Shown: positions 43,803-51,666, counted from the first letter of the stretch. The stretch is 64,000 nt of DNA from Chroococcidiopsis sp. CCMEE 29 (GCF_023558375.1 NZ_CP083761.1:3398501-3462500); one strand, 5' to 3'. The notes: generated from the sequence alone by a model not told the origin. Made by a program: numbers and translations.

Positions 43803-44366
43803 TTAACCTCCTCTGGTCACGCCCTTGATGGCGGCATCTAATATATCTAAATCTTTTGCTGGGTAGGCAAAAGCCTGAGTTCCCCTATACAGTCGCGTAC
43901 TAGGTAGCGAACCATGTCTTTCTTTATATTTGTCGTTAGCAAAAATTTCTATTTTGATGCGTTGATTGGCACTAATTGATACCCCCAAATATTTAGCTCT
44001 CTCCTGAATGAACCAAAAATCTTGCTCTTTCTTGAATGTCGATGGTTTGGTACTACTACGGGACGAATAGGCAGTTAGTTGCCCCTCCAGAAACGCCATC
44101 TTCTCGGATAAAGCTGCAACCTGATTTGGCAATGAGTGAGTGGTTAGATACTCATCCACACTTGCTCTGACTCGCTCGTCAAAGCGCTTATCCAATGTGT
44201 TTACGTCCAGGTCATCTAGGGAACCGTCCAGGTAAAGCTTGATCAATTCGGTGAGTACGGTTGTTGCTGTTGTGCCTTTCTCCTGACATCGAGCGATAAA
44301 CTCTGCCCACATCTGCACTTCGCAATTGAATGATGCCAGCTTCTTTCCGCTACCCGTATTGCTCAT
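43803..44366 (-). CDS. Unknown protein with RHH-like N terminus, 187 aa
   Basis: N terminus KKLASFNCEVQMWAEFIARC and VLTELIKLYLDG has the beta-helix-helix pattern of ribbon-helix-helix or small plasmid/toxin regulators. Residues 55-110 are a coiled coil (DERVRASVDEYLTTHSLPNQ, ALSEKMAFLEGQLTAYSSR). The C-terminal part (FKKEQDFWFIQERAKYLGVS, DLDILDAAIKGVTRGG) is unfamiliar. It could be an autoregulator or partition-like protein. Its upstream region holds AGGTATT repeats and an IS4 element. Confidence 0.55.
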   Translation of the reverse strand: MSNTGSGKKLASFNCEVQMWAEFIARCQEKGTTATTVLTELIKLYLDGSLDDLDVNTLDKRFDERVRASVDEYLTTHSLPNQVAALSEKMAFLEGQLTAYSSRSSTKPSTFKKEQDFWFIQERAKYLGVSISANQRIKIEIFANDKYKERHGSLPSTRLYRGTQAFAYPAKDLDILDAAIKGVTRGG

Positions 44367-44370
44367 ATCA

Positions 44371-44439
44371 AGGTATTTATCTAGGTATTACCTGAATTAA
44401 CTCTAGAATTTGTCAATTCCGTTTGTCAAGGTTTTACCT
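44371..44439. promoter_or_regulatory. AGGTATT repeat array, split by IS4
   Basis: AGGTATT at 44371 and 44383 (12 bp apart, the second inside the palindrome GGTATTACC), AGGTTTTACCT at 44429-44439, and AGGTATT at 45766 beyond the IS4 element. With the element removed, four related motifs lie within about 100 bp upstream of the RHH-like gene, as expected of operator repeats. The IS4 insertion separates the distal site by 1.3 kb. Confidence 0.45.
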
Positions 44440-45744
44440 CTTAGTGGTGCAGAAAAGTCCTGAAAGGCATGGTATAGGGTGAGTCTTAAATGAGACTGAG
44501 ATAGCTTAAAGGGGGCATTTCATGAGAGGCTTAAGTTCCCCAACTCAAAGCCAATCTCATGGAAACACCCCTGTTATATCGTCAACTGCAAGACCAACTG
44601 CGTCAATGGGTGCACCCGATTGACCAACGACATCTGCAAGTATTTTCTGAAATCTTGGCTGCCATTTTGCAATCGGGCAGTGCGGTGCTGGGGAAATGGA
44701 TTCCCTATTTGAGCCATCGGGACTGCCAAGCGCGTGCTCACTGGGAACGGTTAAGCTACTTCCTGCACAATCAGCAGATCAATGCCGAGCGGTTCTATGA
44801 GCCGATACTGCGCCATGTCCTGTCGGCATTTGCTGGAGAGTCGGTGTTGCTGACCCTCGATACCAGTATGCTGTGGGATCAATTTTGTCTGATTGAAGTA
44901 TGCTTCGTCTGGGGAGGACGTTCCTTCACTCTGGCTCAAGTGGTGCTCGAACATGGCAGTGCGACCGTCGGTTTTGAGCAGTATCAGAGTGTGTTGGAGT
45001 GTGCTAAACGAGTATTACCGTCCCACGCTCAAGTGAGCTTACTGGCCGACCGAGGCTTTGAGCATGGCAACTTGATCCACTGGTTACAGCAACAGCAATG
45101 GTCGTGGGCAATTCGGGTAAAGTCGAACTTGCAGGTGACGTTGGCAAACGGGTGCACTCAATCGGTCGAGCAACTCGTGCCCCCCGAACAGCAGGCCTAT
45201 TTGTTTGAGAACGTGCAGGTCTTGGATGGAATCGGTTGCCATCTGGTCACCGCTACGGTGCCAGCTACCAAAGACCCCTGGGCAGTGTTATCTGACCAAC
45301 CACCTTCCCTACAAAGCTTTGCACTCTATGGTAAGCGATTTGGTGGGATTGAACCTCACTTTAAGGACTATAAGTCGGCTGCCTTCGGGGTGTTGCACTC
45401 CGGCTTACGCAATGCCCAAGCTCTAACCTGCTTATTCATGCTGCTGGATTGTGCCTCCTTGATAGCCCTCATGCTCGGCATGATGCTGGTGCAAATGGGA
45501 GAACGTTCCCGTCTCGACTGGCATGGGGAACGGGGCTTGAGTTTTCTGCAACTGGGTCTACGCGAACTAGCGCGACTCTGCTATGCGCGACTCTCCCTGC
45601 CCAAACTCCTGGCACTGCCCAAGAATAATCCGCCTCCTGCCTGTGCTTCTCACCGTAAACGAGATGCCTTAGACTGCCGGATTGAATTCTCGAAGGTGGT
45701 TAGATTCTCACAATGAGACCGTCTAAGTTTTCTGCATCACTAAG
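44440..45744 (+). mobile_element. IS4-family element (1305 bp) with 10-bp target duplication
   Basis: Ends CTTAGTGGTGCAGAAAA and (complement) CTTAGTGATGCAGAAAA. Target duplication GGTTTTACCT at 44430-44439 and 45745-45754. One intact transposase gene. It is unrelated in its ends to the IS4 copy at 32827. Confidence 0.9.
44559..45716 (+). CDS. IS4-family transposase
   Basis: 385 aa. First D in VLLTLDTSMLWDQFCLI, second D in VSLLADRGFEHGNLIHW, and YGKRFGGIEPHFKDYKSAAF with the YREK box (Y, R, E, K). Length and order are normal, with no break. The C-terminal tail has LRELARLCYARLSLP. Likely active. Confidence 0.9.
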   Translation: METPLLYRQLQDQLRQWVHPIDQRHLQVFSEILAAILQSGSAVLGKWIPYLSHRDCQARAHWERLSYFLHNQQINAERFYEPILRHVLSAFAGESVLLTLDTSMLWDQFCLIEVCFVWGGRSFTLAQVVLEHGSATVGFEQYQSVLECAKRVLPSHAQVSLLADRGFEHGNLIHWLQQQQWSWAIRVKSNLQVTLANGCTQSVEQLVPPEQQAYLFENVQVLDGIGCHLVTATVPATKDPWAVLSDQPPSLQSFALYGKRFGGIEPHFKDYKSAAFGVLHSGLRNAQALTCLFMLLDCASLIALMLGMMLVQMGERSRLDWHGERGLSFLQLGLRELARLCYARLSLPKLLALPKNNPPPACASHRKRDALDCRIEFSKVVRFSQ

Positions 45745-45754
45745 GGTTTTACCT

Positions 45755-46060
45755 ATATAATAACTAGGTATTCAAGATTTACGATTAGGCAGAATTTGAT
45801 ATCAATCAGTCATCTCTCGATTTTTAGAGGGATGAGGGGTTAGAAGCGAGGGCTAATTTTTCTCTTCTTCCCTCACTCCTCACTCCTCGCCCCTATTTTG
45901 GTGAGAGGGCTTTTGTTGCACTGGCACACTGACACTTCAGCTTGGAACTTTCCTGCGTCAGAAAAAAACAAACTTTTAGGAGATTTTTTTCTAACAATTG
46001 AAAGATAAGGTTTGTACTGTGCAACTAATAAATTAGATAAATGAAACAAGGTGTAAAAAG
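45755..46060. other. Gene-free stretch, polypyrimidine hairpin
   Basis: Between the IS4 element and the repeat-protein gene. Contains one AGGTATT (45766), and a region where GAGGGGTTAGAAGCGAGGG can pair with the CCCTCACTCCTCACTCCTCG run at about 45882. Such TCACTCC repeats are common in cyanobacterial spacers. No ORF supported. Confidence 0.5.
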
Positions 46061-46456
46061 ATGAGCAGCCAAGAGCAACAGCGTCATAACACAATCGATA
46101 TAGATGGTCATCGTCCGGTTGAGCCAAGTGGAATTAAAGTTCAGGAAACTTTGAATTTAGACGGTCAGCGTCCAATCGTCTCAACTGATGATCAAATTCT
46201 CAAGACTCTAAACATAGATGGTCAACGCCCAATTGCTTCTAGTAATTTACAATCCCAACAGACGTTGGAAATAGATGGAAGTCGTCCAGTAGAAGCTAGC
46301 GCTCTTCAGATAAAGGATATTCGTGAAATAGATGGGCAGCGTCCGCTTGCTGCTAATGATTTTCAAGTTGAGAAAAGTCTTAATGTGGATGGTAAGCGTC
46401 CAATTACTTCAGCCGATACTACTCAACCTGAAATTCCTACGGATTATGTAGACTAG
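46061..46456 (+). CDS. Unknown protein of six 19-residue repeats
   Basis: 131 aa. After MSSQEQQRH six units follow at a spacing of about 19 residues. Each holds a [T/S/I]-L-x-[I/L/V]-D-G-[Q/H/K/S]-R-P-[I/V/L] core: TIDIDGHRPV, TLNLDGQRPI, TLNIDGQRPI, TLEIDGSRPV, IREIDGQRPL, SLNVDGKRPI; then a polar spacer. The tail is PTDYVD. No signal peptide, no cysteines. The core could form a beta-turn motif (DGxRP) in each unit, giving a repeat binding surface, or could be processed as multiple peptides. Function unknown. ATG follows AAGGTGTAAAAAG. Single-gene unit. Confidence 0.7.
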   Translation: MSSQEQQRHNTIDIDGHRPVEPSGIKVQETLNLDGQRPIVSTDDQILKTLNIDGQRPIASSNLQSQQTLEIDGSRPVEASALQIKDIREIDGQRPLAANDFQVEKSLNVDGKRPITSADTTQPEIPTDYVD

Positions 46457-46538
46457 AAAAAAGTAGTTTACATTAGCATAAACCAATATAGTCGGGCTAC
46501 CAGTTAACTTGGAGTCATCCGAATTGGTACGACTGATG

Positions 46539-46819
46539 TTATGTAGATTGACTCGGAGTATTACTTTTGAGAGAGCTGAGGAGTGCTCTGAGGGTTTCTA
46601 TTCTTTTGCGATTCACACCTAAATCTGAATCTCCCAAACGTGAGGCTGAACGAACGTGGATGACTTTAGCATCCTTGTCTAGTAGAAATTCCACATCATC
46701 CACAAACCCTACAACTGGAATAGTAAATTCCGCACTTAGGTAATTCTCGGTTTGGGCAATCACTTTTGCTCTTCTAAAAGACTGGAGCGCCGTTTTCAGG
46801 TTAGCCATCGCCTCTTGAG
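46539..46819 (-). pseudogene. DUF1499-family protein, C-terminal part
   Basis: MANLKTALQSFRRAKVIAQT, ENYLSAEFTIPVVGFVDDVE, AKVIHVRSASRLGDSDLGVN, the conserved end of DUF1499 proteins (FVDDVEF and V-H-x-R-S-A-S-R-x-G). About the first 60 residues are missing: the gene is cut by the left end of IS1 copy B at 46820. The missing part is not on the other side of the IS1. Confidence 0.7.
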
Positions 46820-47710
46820 GGGAGTGTTGTAGATAAGTTGATATGTAGATTAATATAGAGAGTGAGAAGTTGAGTTAAATATATTTTAACTTATGGCTAT
46901 TATTCCTGTTCGTTGTCCTCATTGTCACGGATGTGACCTCTCTAAATTTGGTAAAACTCGGACAGGCAAGCAAAGATACGCTTGTAACAATCGTGAGTGT
47001 CCTTACCACACTTTTACTTTAGAACCTCACGCTTATCCTGGTCGTCGTCAAGAAGTTAAAGCACAAATTGTGGACATGGCTGTCAATGGAAGTGGAATCC
47101 GGGATACGGCAAGAGTTTTAGGGGTTAGCACCTCTACAGTTATTCATGAATTAAAAAAAAGAAGAAAGACTAGAGAGCGTGAATCATCAAGTGTTAGCAA
47201 CGCTTAACACAGATACAGTGATTGTAACAGTACAGCGAGCCGAGATTGAGAGAGAAAAAGAAGAGAAGACAGAGGACACAAAGAGGAAAGCTGAGGTCGA
47301 TGAAATGCAAAGTTTTGTCGGAAAAAAGGAAAATCAGCGCTGGTTGTGGCATGCAATAGATCACTGTACCGGAGAGATATTAGCTTATGTGCTAGGCTCG
47401 CGACAAGATGAAGTATTTTTGAAATTAAAAAAGTTGCTAGAGCCTTTTGGAATCAAAAAATTTTATACAGATGGTTTAAAAACTTACGAAAGACATCTTC
47501 CAGTGGAGATGCGGCAAGTGAGTAAATATAAGATGCAGAGGATTGAGAGAAAGCATTTGACATTCAGAACAAGAATCAAACGATTAGCAAGGAAAACAAT
47601 TTGCTTCTCTAAATCGATTCAAATGCATGATTTAGTGATTGGGCTATTCATTAACAAGTATGAATTTGGGGTAGAGATTTGAGCTAATTCAATTCATCTA
47701 CAACACTACC
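46820..47710 (+). mobile_element. IS1-family element, copy B (891 bp)
   Basis: Ends GGGAGTGTTGTAGATAAG and (complement) GGTAGTGTTGTAGATGAA. No target duplication: DUF1499 lies on the left and an AraC relic on the right, so flanks were exchanged. Nearly identical to the truncated copy C at 51124. Confidence 0.8.
46893..47682 (+). CDS. IS1 transposase, InsA and InsB in two frames
   Basis: InsA: ATG 46893, CPHCHGCDLSKFGKTRTGKQ, CNNRECPYHTF (zinc ribbon), then DMAVNGSGIRDTARVLGVST. An A8 run at 47153-47160 ends the frame in a short tail (KKRRKTRERESS). A -1 slip on A8 leads into InsB (KKEERLESVNHQVLATLNTD), reading through QSFVGKKENQRWLWHAIDHC, VFLKLKKLLEPFGIKKFYTD to LVIGLFINKYEFGVEI. The InsB part is intact, so this copy may make the fusion transposase by programmed frameshift, as known for IS1. 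Confidence 0.8.
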
Positions 47711-47763
47711 GAACTGGCAAGTTGTCCTTTGTTAGCATCGAATTGGCAACGCACTTTGCTAAA

Positions 47764-47849
47764 TCGTGCCGCTAAGTCAAAGTCATTTGAGGCAACAGTT
47801 TAAGCAATTCCCGGGAATGACATCAAAGCAAGTTTGCGCTTCACAATAA
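47764..47849 (+). pseudogene. Relic of an AraC-type C terminus
   Basis: QSHLRQQFKQFPGMTSKQV followed by a stop at 47847 matches the last HTH helix of AraC proteins (SHLxRxFKxxxGxTPxQ). It starts just right of IS1 copy B. Only about 25 residues remain. Confidence 0.55.
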
Positions 47850-47979
47850 GAATTTGATAAACCGTCGTAATAATCTGAAAGACATCAAGCATTCAAACTT
47901 TATACTCTTAGAGTAGATGAAGTTAGAGGTATTTAATCAGCCTCAATTTAGCTTCAATTACTGCTTACAGGGTTCTAGT

Positions 47980-48282
47980 ATGCTTTCTAGACTGACGATC
48001 GCTGTTGCAACTACAGTGCTAATGATTGCAACCTCTTGTAGCTTTCCAACGGTAGCACTGGACGAAAGTGCGAGCGCTCAAGTGCCAGGTGTCTATCCAT
48101 TCAAGTTAGGTGATTTCACAATTACAGCATTGAGCGACGGTACATTACCCCAATATCTCCATACGAAGATTGTGAGGAGTTTAGAAATGTTCGCGCTTGG
48201 TTTGCGGCGGCTCTTTGCACTTGCTAATAACAACAAAAGAGCAAAACGCAACAATAGCACGGCTTTCAGCTTTTGTTTCTAG
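47980..48282 (+). pseudogene. Metallo-beta-lactamase-fold hydrolase, N-terminal fragment
   Basis: Signal peptide (RLTIAVATTVLMIATSCSFP) and VPGVYPFKLGDFTITALSDG, the start of the MBL-fold proteins with a preceding TAT/Sec signal. Homology ends near 48165 (YLHTKIV), and the last residues of the frame are unrelated. The HxHxDH metal site is absent. Confidence 0.6.
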
Positions 48283-48328
48283 ACAAAAGAGAGATAAGCA
48301 TCTAGACAAGAAGTCTCTCACAACCCCC

Positions 48329-48375
48329 TTGACAAACTGCTGGTAGAAATGCAATTACTTAGGAGTCCTAAGTAA
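48329..48375 (+). promoter_or_regulatory. Promoter with a perfect 21-bp palindrome before the globin operon
   Basis: A -35 box TTGACA at 48329-48334, followed about 17 bp later by a -10-like AATTAC region that overlaps a perfect palindrome: TTACTTAGGA (48355-48364), central G, TCCTAAGTAA (48366-48375). The position on and just downstream of the -10 fits a repressor operator. The cognate regulator is not identifiable; a MarR/HxlR- or Rrf2-type protein would suit the symmetry. Confidence 0.6.
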
Positions 48376-48484
48376 ATTGTACTCATGGCTTTTCTCTACT
48401 CACGCCCTGATCGGCCAATTTCTAAAGCATTCTGCCCGACATGATTCGCATCAAAATACTCGTTAATTGCAAGGAGATTCATCA

Positions 48485-49069
48485 ATGAACGCGATCGCAG
48501 GTTACACCTTTGGAACTGAACAAACAGCTCATTCACCGTTGACGCTCAACGACTTGGAACTGCTCAAACAGACCGTTTTGTTTACAGACGACGAAGATGA
48601 GAGATATCTACGGATGGCAGGAGAAGTGTTAGAAGACCAAATTGCTGCGGTATTAGATGTCTGGTACGGCTTTGTTGCTGCCAACTCGCATCTAGTTTAT
48701 TACTTCAGCAATGCAGGGCAGCCAAACTCCGACTACTTAACTGCTGTTCGCAAACGTTTCGCTCAATAGATTCTAGACACCTGTAATCGACCTTACGATC
48801 GGGATTGGTTGAACTATCAGCAGGAAATCGGTCTGCGTCACACTTACGCCAAGAAAAATCAGACCGATCGGGTTGAAGCCGCTCCTCATATTGGGATGCG
48901 GTACATGATTGCCTTTATCTACCCGATCGCAGCCACCATCAAGCCATTTCTGTCAAACAAGAGACACAGCACGGAAGACGTTGAAAATATGTATCAAGCC
49001 TGGTTCAAATCAATCACTTTGCAAGTAACGCTTTGGTGTGCTCCCTACGCCAAAGATACATATTTCTAA
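48485..49069 (+). pseudogene. Protoglobin with one in-frame amber codon
   Basis: One continuous frame of 195 codons, interrupted only by TAG at 48767-48769 (codon 95). Upstream part: LTLNDLELLKQTVLFTDDED, VWYGFVAANSHLVYYFSN. Downstream part: WLNYQQEIGLRHTYAKKNQT, IGMRYMIAFIYPIAATIKPF, YQAWFKSITLQVTLWCAPY. This covers the whole protoglobin domain (PF11563-like), with the heme-ligand His most likely in GLRHTYAKKN. Full length is normal for a single-domain protoglobin (about 195 aa). Either it is a recent nonsense pseudogene or the TAG is read through. GGAGAT lies before the ATG. First gene behind the palindromic promoter. Confidence 0.8.
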
Positions 49070-49082
49070 TCTGGAGGTACTC

Positions 49083-49202
49083 ATGGAATTTGTTGGTGTT
49101 TTTCTAGTTTTCTCACTGTCAGCCTTAAGTGTTGTCGTGCTGGCGATGGGGTTATTTTTCTTACAGCTTTGTTGGTCTTGGTATCACGCCTACTTTCGAT
49201 AA
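49083..49202 (+). CDS. Small membrane protein, 39 aa
   Basis: MEFVGVFLVFSLSALSVVVL followed by AMGLFFLQLCWSWYHAYFR. One TM helix of about 25 residues, then a short aromatic/basic end. CTGGAGG lies 8 bp before the ATG, a strong ribosome binding site. Directly follows protoglobin by 13 bp, so it is in the same operon. Too short for a domain call; it could anchor or interact with an oxygen/nitric-oxide-related complex. Confidence 0.6.
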   Translation: MEFVGVFLVFSLSALSVVVLAMGLFFLQLCWSWYHAYFR

Positions 49203-49422
49203 AGAGTTCACTATCAACGATGCTTTCGCAAAGATGCCTCACTTTTGTCCTTGAGGTTATTTATTGCTAATGGTGAACAATCAACTGCATTTCACCGGGA
49301 TTGATTCCTCTCCACACCACGCAAAGGCATCAACACCGTAACGTCTTGACGGTATGCACTCATAGCATTTTCTAACTACTTCCATTCACTTTAGCTCTTA
49401 ATTCATACAACAGGAGGTTGCT

Positions 49423-50217
49423 ATGAAACGTTTTCTCATTACTTTGCTCGGTATTAGTTTAAGCCTCACGTTGGCAATATTTCATTTCAGTCCTAAAGCT
49501 GATGCCCGTCCTACAACTCAATCCGTAGCGGCAGTTGCACAATCGACTGCTCAAGTTGTGCCAACTCCAAAGTCACCTGATCTAGAAATTTTAGGCACTA
49601 GCGTTCGTTATCTCAAAGATGCAGATTTACTCATTTTTGAGCAAATTGTGAAAGGAATGGCTGGCAAAACACTGCCCAAACCTAAGGGTAGGGTTGATGG
49701 CGCACCTGTGCTAGGCTATGTCTTTCCAACGACTCTAAAACCCGAAGATGCTGGATTTGGGAAGGTCGAAGGAATTTTGGCACTGGCAGTCACGTCTCAT
49801 CCAGACTTCGATGATACGCCACTGTGGGATGAGAACAACAACTCGAACTATGCCGATGATGGCATTATTTTTCATAGCCATTGGGTCGTACTGGTCAAGG
49901 ACGATCGCGTTCCCGGCAGCTTATCGGTCAAGCAGTTCAACAAAACCGACAAAACTGTTGTGCTTCCACCCACCAATCCCGGTATGCCAATGTATTTTGA
50001 TTCTCCTGGTTTCCCTGTTTTGCTAAAAGGTAACAAGCTCAGTGTTTTGGTTCCGGCTCAACGCATTCAATCTAAAACAAAGTTCAAGTTTGATGGCGTT
50101 GTTGCTTATATGCAGGTGAATGCCACAAACAAAAATCTCCCTATGCTTGGGGTCTATCAAGCATACAGCGTTAGTTCAGGGGATTTAAGTCTTCCCTACA
50201 GTGTGCAACCTCAGTAA
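49423..50217 (+). CDS. Secreted protein of unknown function, 264 aa
   Basis: Signal peptide residues 1-28 (RFLITLLGISLSLTLAIFHF, then ADA). The mature part has ILGTSVRYLKDADLLIFEQI, APVLGYVFPTTLKPEDAGFG, ILALAVTSHPDFDDTPLWDE, GIIFHSHWVVLVKDDRV. The H-x-D, D-D and S-H-W motifs could bind metal. Family not recognised, but the protein is well formed and of even composition. GGAGG precedes the ATG. The preceding 220 bp (49203-49422) hold no gene. Between the small membrane protein and the globin gene it is part of the same direction cluster. Confidence 0.6.
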   Translation: MKRFLITLLGISLSLTLAIFHFSPKADARPTTQSVAAVAQSTAQVVPTPKSPDLEILGTSVRYLKDADLLIFEQIVKGMAGKTLPKPKGRVDGAPVLGYVFPTTLKPEDAGFGKVEGILALAVTSHPDFDDTPLWDENNNSNYADDGIIFHSHWVVLVKDDRVPGSLSVKQFNKTDKTVVLPPTNPGMPMYFDSPGFPVLLKGNKLSVLVPAQRIQSKTKFKFDGVVAYMQVNATNKNLPMLGVYQAYSVSSGDLSLPYSVQPQ

Positions 50218-50230
50218 CGGAGAAAATTAA

Positions 50231-50668
50231 ATGGCTCTCAATGTTGAATTGCTAGAAAGCAGCTTTGCTCAAATTAAAGTGAATAGCTCGAAGGTGACTA
50301 AACAGTTCTACACAGTGCTATTTACGGACTATCCAGAAGTCCAGCCTTTGTTTGCTAACACTAACATGGAAAAGCAGCGCAAACAACTGTTTCAATCTCT
50401 CGTCTTTACCGTCAATAACCTGGGTAAACCCGATGTCTTAAGCAATACATTGAGAAGCTTGGGCACTCGACACGCTTGGTACGGTGTATTGCCGCAACAC
50501 TATCCAATGGTGGGTAGTAGCTTGCTTAAAGCTTTTGAGGTAAGTCTGGGCACAGCCTGGACTCCTGACGTGCAACAAGCGTGGACAGAGGCGTATGAAG
50601 TTGTGGCTCAATTAATGCTGGAAGGTGCAGACTATTCACCAGAACGGCTGGTACCGATCGTGAAATAG
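50231..50668 (+). CDS. Single-domain globin (flavohemoglobin-type globin domain)
   Basis: 145 aa. LLESSFAQIKVNSSKVTKQF, YTVLFTDYPEVQPLFANTNM, SLGTRHAWYGVLPQHYPMVG (proximal His in TRHAWYGV), and SLGTAWTPDVQQAWTEAYEV are the classic bacterial hemoglobin (Vgb/Hmp-like) segments. Only the globin domain is present, with no FAD/NAD reductase. It may bind O2 or NO. Starts 13 bp after the secreted protein, behind CGGAGA. The second globin in this locus, of a different class from the protoglobin. Confidence 0.85.
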   Translation: MALNVELLESSFAQIKVNSSKVTKQFYTVLFTDYPEVQPLFANTNMEKQRKQLFQSLVFTVNNLGKPDVLSNTLRSLGTRHAWYGVLPQHYPMVGSSLLKAFEVSLGTAWTPDVQQAWTEAYEVVAQLMLEGADYSPERLVPIVK

Positions 50669-50741
50669 CAGTGTAGTAAATTTAGTTGTTTACCAAATTT
50701 ACTGCCTTTGATCGTTCTTACAACTAACAGGAGAACAAACA

Positions 50742-50993
50742 ATGGATACAATTGCACTGGTTCCTAACAACTCGCTGATTACCGAAACACCTGAGGAAGG
50801 ACGGCAATTAGCCGTGAAACTGGCGCGACTGATTATCAAGCTGACTCAACCCGATGAAGAGAAGCGCAAACAGCTACGAGAGGTCTATGGTAACGATGCC
50901 ATGATGTTGATTGCCATAGGACAAACGGTTGCTACTGAGTTTGCCACGATCGCGGCTGCTAACAACTATTGGAAGGAGGTAAGCAATGGATGA
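50742..50993 (+). CDS. Unknown small protein, 83 aa
   Basis: Helical: EEGRQLAVKLARLIIKLTQP, DEEKRKQLREVYGNDAMMLI, IGQTVATEFATIAAANNYWK. AGGAGA before ATG. It overlaps the next gene by 8 bp, so translation is coupled. No domain recognised. Confidence 0.6.
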   Translation: MDTIALVPNNSLITETPEEGRQLAVKLARLIIKLTQPDEEKRKQLREVYGNDAMMLIAIGQTVATEFATIAAANNYWKEVSNG

Positions 50994-51123
50994 CTATTGT
51001 TTAGTGGACTGTGGTTTTCACGATCAGCTAGAAGCCCTAGCAACGCTGCGGCAAACTTGTCAGATTTCCTACCGCACTGCAACTGGAGAAATCGTTGAAG
51101 TTCAGGATCAGATTGTGGATGTG
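50986..51123 (+). pseudogene. Rof/YaeO-like protein, 5' part, truncated by IS1
   Basis: MDDYCLVDCGFHDQLEALAT, LRQTCQISYRTATGEIVEVQ, DQIVDV: the Sm-like beta-barrel start of Rof (Rho-binding antiterminator) homologues in cyanobacteria. The IS1 copy C begins at 51124 and ends the gene after about 46 of some 75 residues. Last gene of the globin operon. Confidence 0.5.
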
Positions 51124-51552
51124 TCCGACAAAACTTTGCATTTCATCGACCTCAGCTTTCCTCTTTGTGTCCTCTGTCTTCTCTTCTTTTTCTCTCTCAA
51201 TCTCGGCTCGCTGTACTGTTACAATCACTGTATCTGTGTTAAGCGTTGCTAACACTTGATGATTCACGCTCTCTAGTCTTTCTTCTTTTTTTAATTCATG
51301 AATAACTGTAGAGGTGCTAACCCCTAAAACTCTTGCCGTATCCCGGATTCCACTTCCATTGACAGCCATGTCCACAATTTGTGCTTTAACTTCTTGACGA
51401 CGACCAGGATAAGCGTGAGGTTCTAAAGTAAAAGTGTGGTAAGGACACTCACGATTGTTACAAGCGTATCTTTGCTTGCCTGTCCGAGTTTTACCAAATT
51501 TAGAGAGGTCACATCCGTGACAATGAGGACAACGAACAGGAATAATAGCCAT
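51124..51552 (-). pseudogene. IS1 transposase, fused InsAB' without C terminus
   Basis: ATG at 51552 on the minus strand: zinc-ribbon CPHCHGCDLSKFGKTRTGKQ, HTH GSGIRDTARVLGVSTSTVIH, then HELKKEERLESVNHQVLATL in the same frame because of the shorter A7 tract. Ends at DEMQSFVG without the catalytic DDE core. Useful as the natural 'fused' counterpart of copy B. Confidence 0.8.
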
Positions 51553-51625
51553 AAGTTAAAATATATTTAACTCAACTTCTCACTCTCTATATTAATCTAC
51601 ATATCAACTTATCTACAACACTCCC
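51124..51625 (-). mobile_element. IS1-family element, copy C, 3'-truncated
   Basis: Minus orientation; intact left end GGGAGTGTTGTAGATAAG (complement, ending 51625). Sequence is nearly identical to copy B up to QSFVG of InsB, then stops at 51124. The inner A tract is 7 (T7 at 51286-51292), not 8, so InsA and InsB are in one frame here. Confidence 0.8.
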
Positions 51626-51666
51626 CTCACTCATGGCTAGCGAGCTGGGGACGCTGCACAAACGCC

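Noticed and set aside
46820-51625. IS1 copies B and C as a composite transposon carrying the globin operon
   Set aside because: The two copies are inverted and the inner end of copy C is lost; no target duplication is present. The flanks are better explained by rearrangement.
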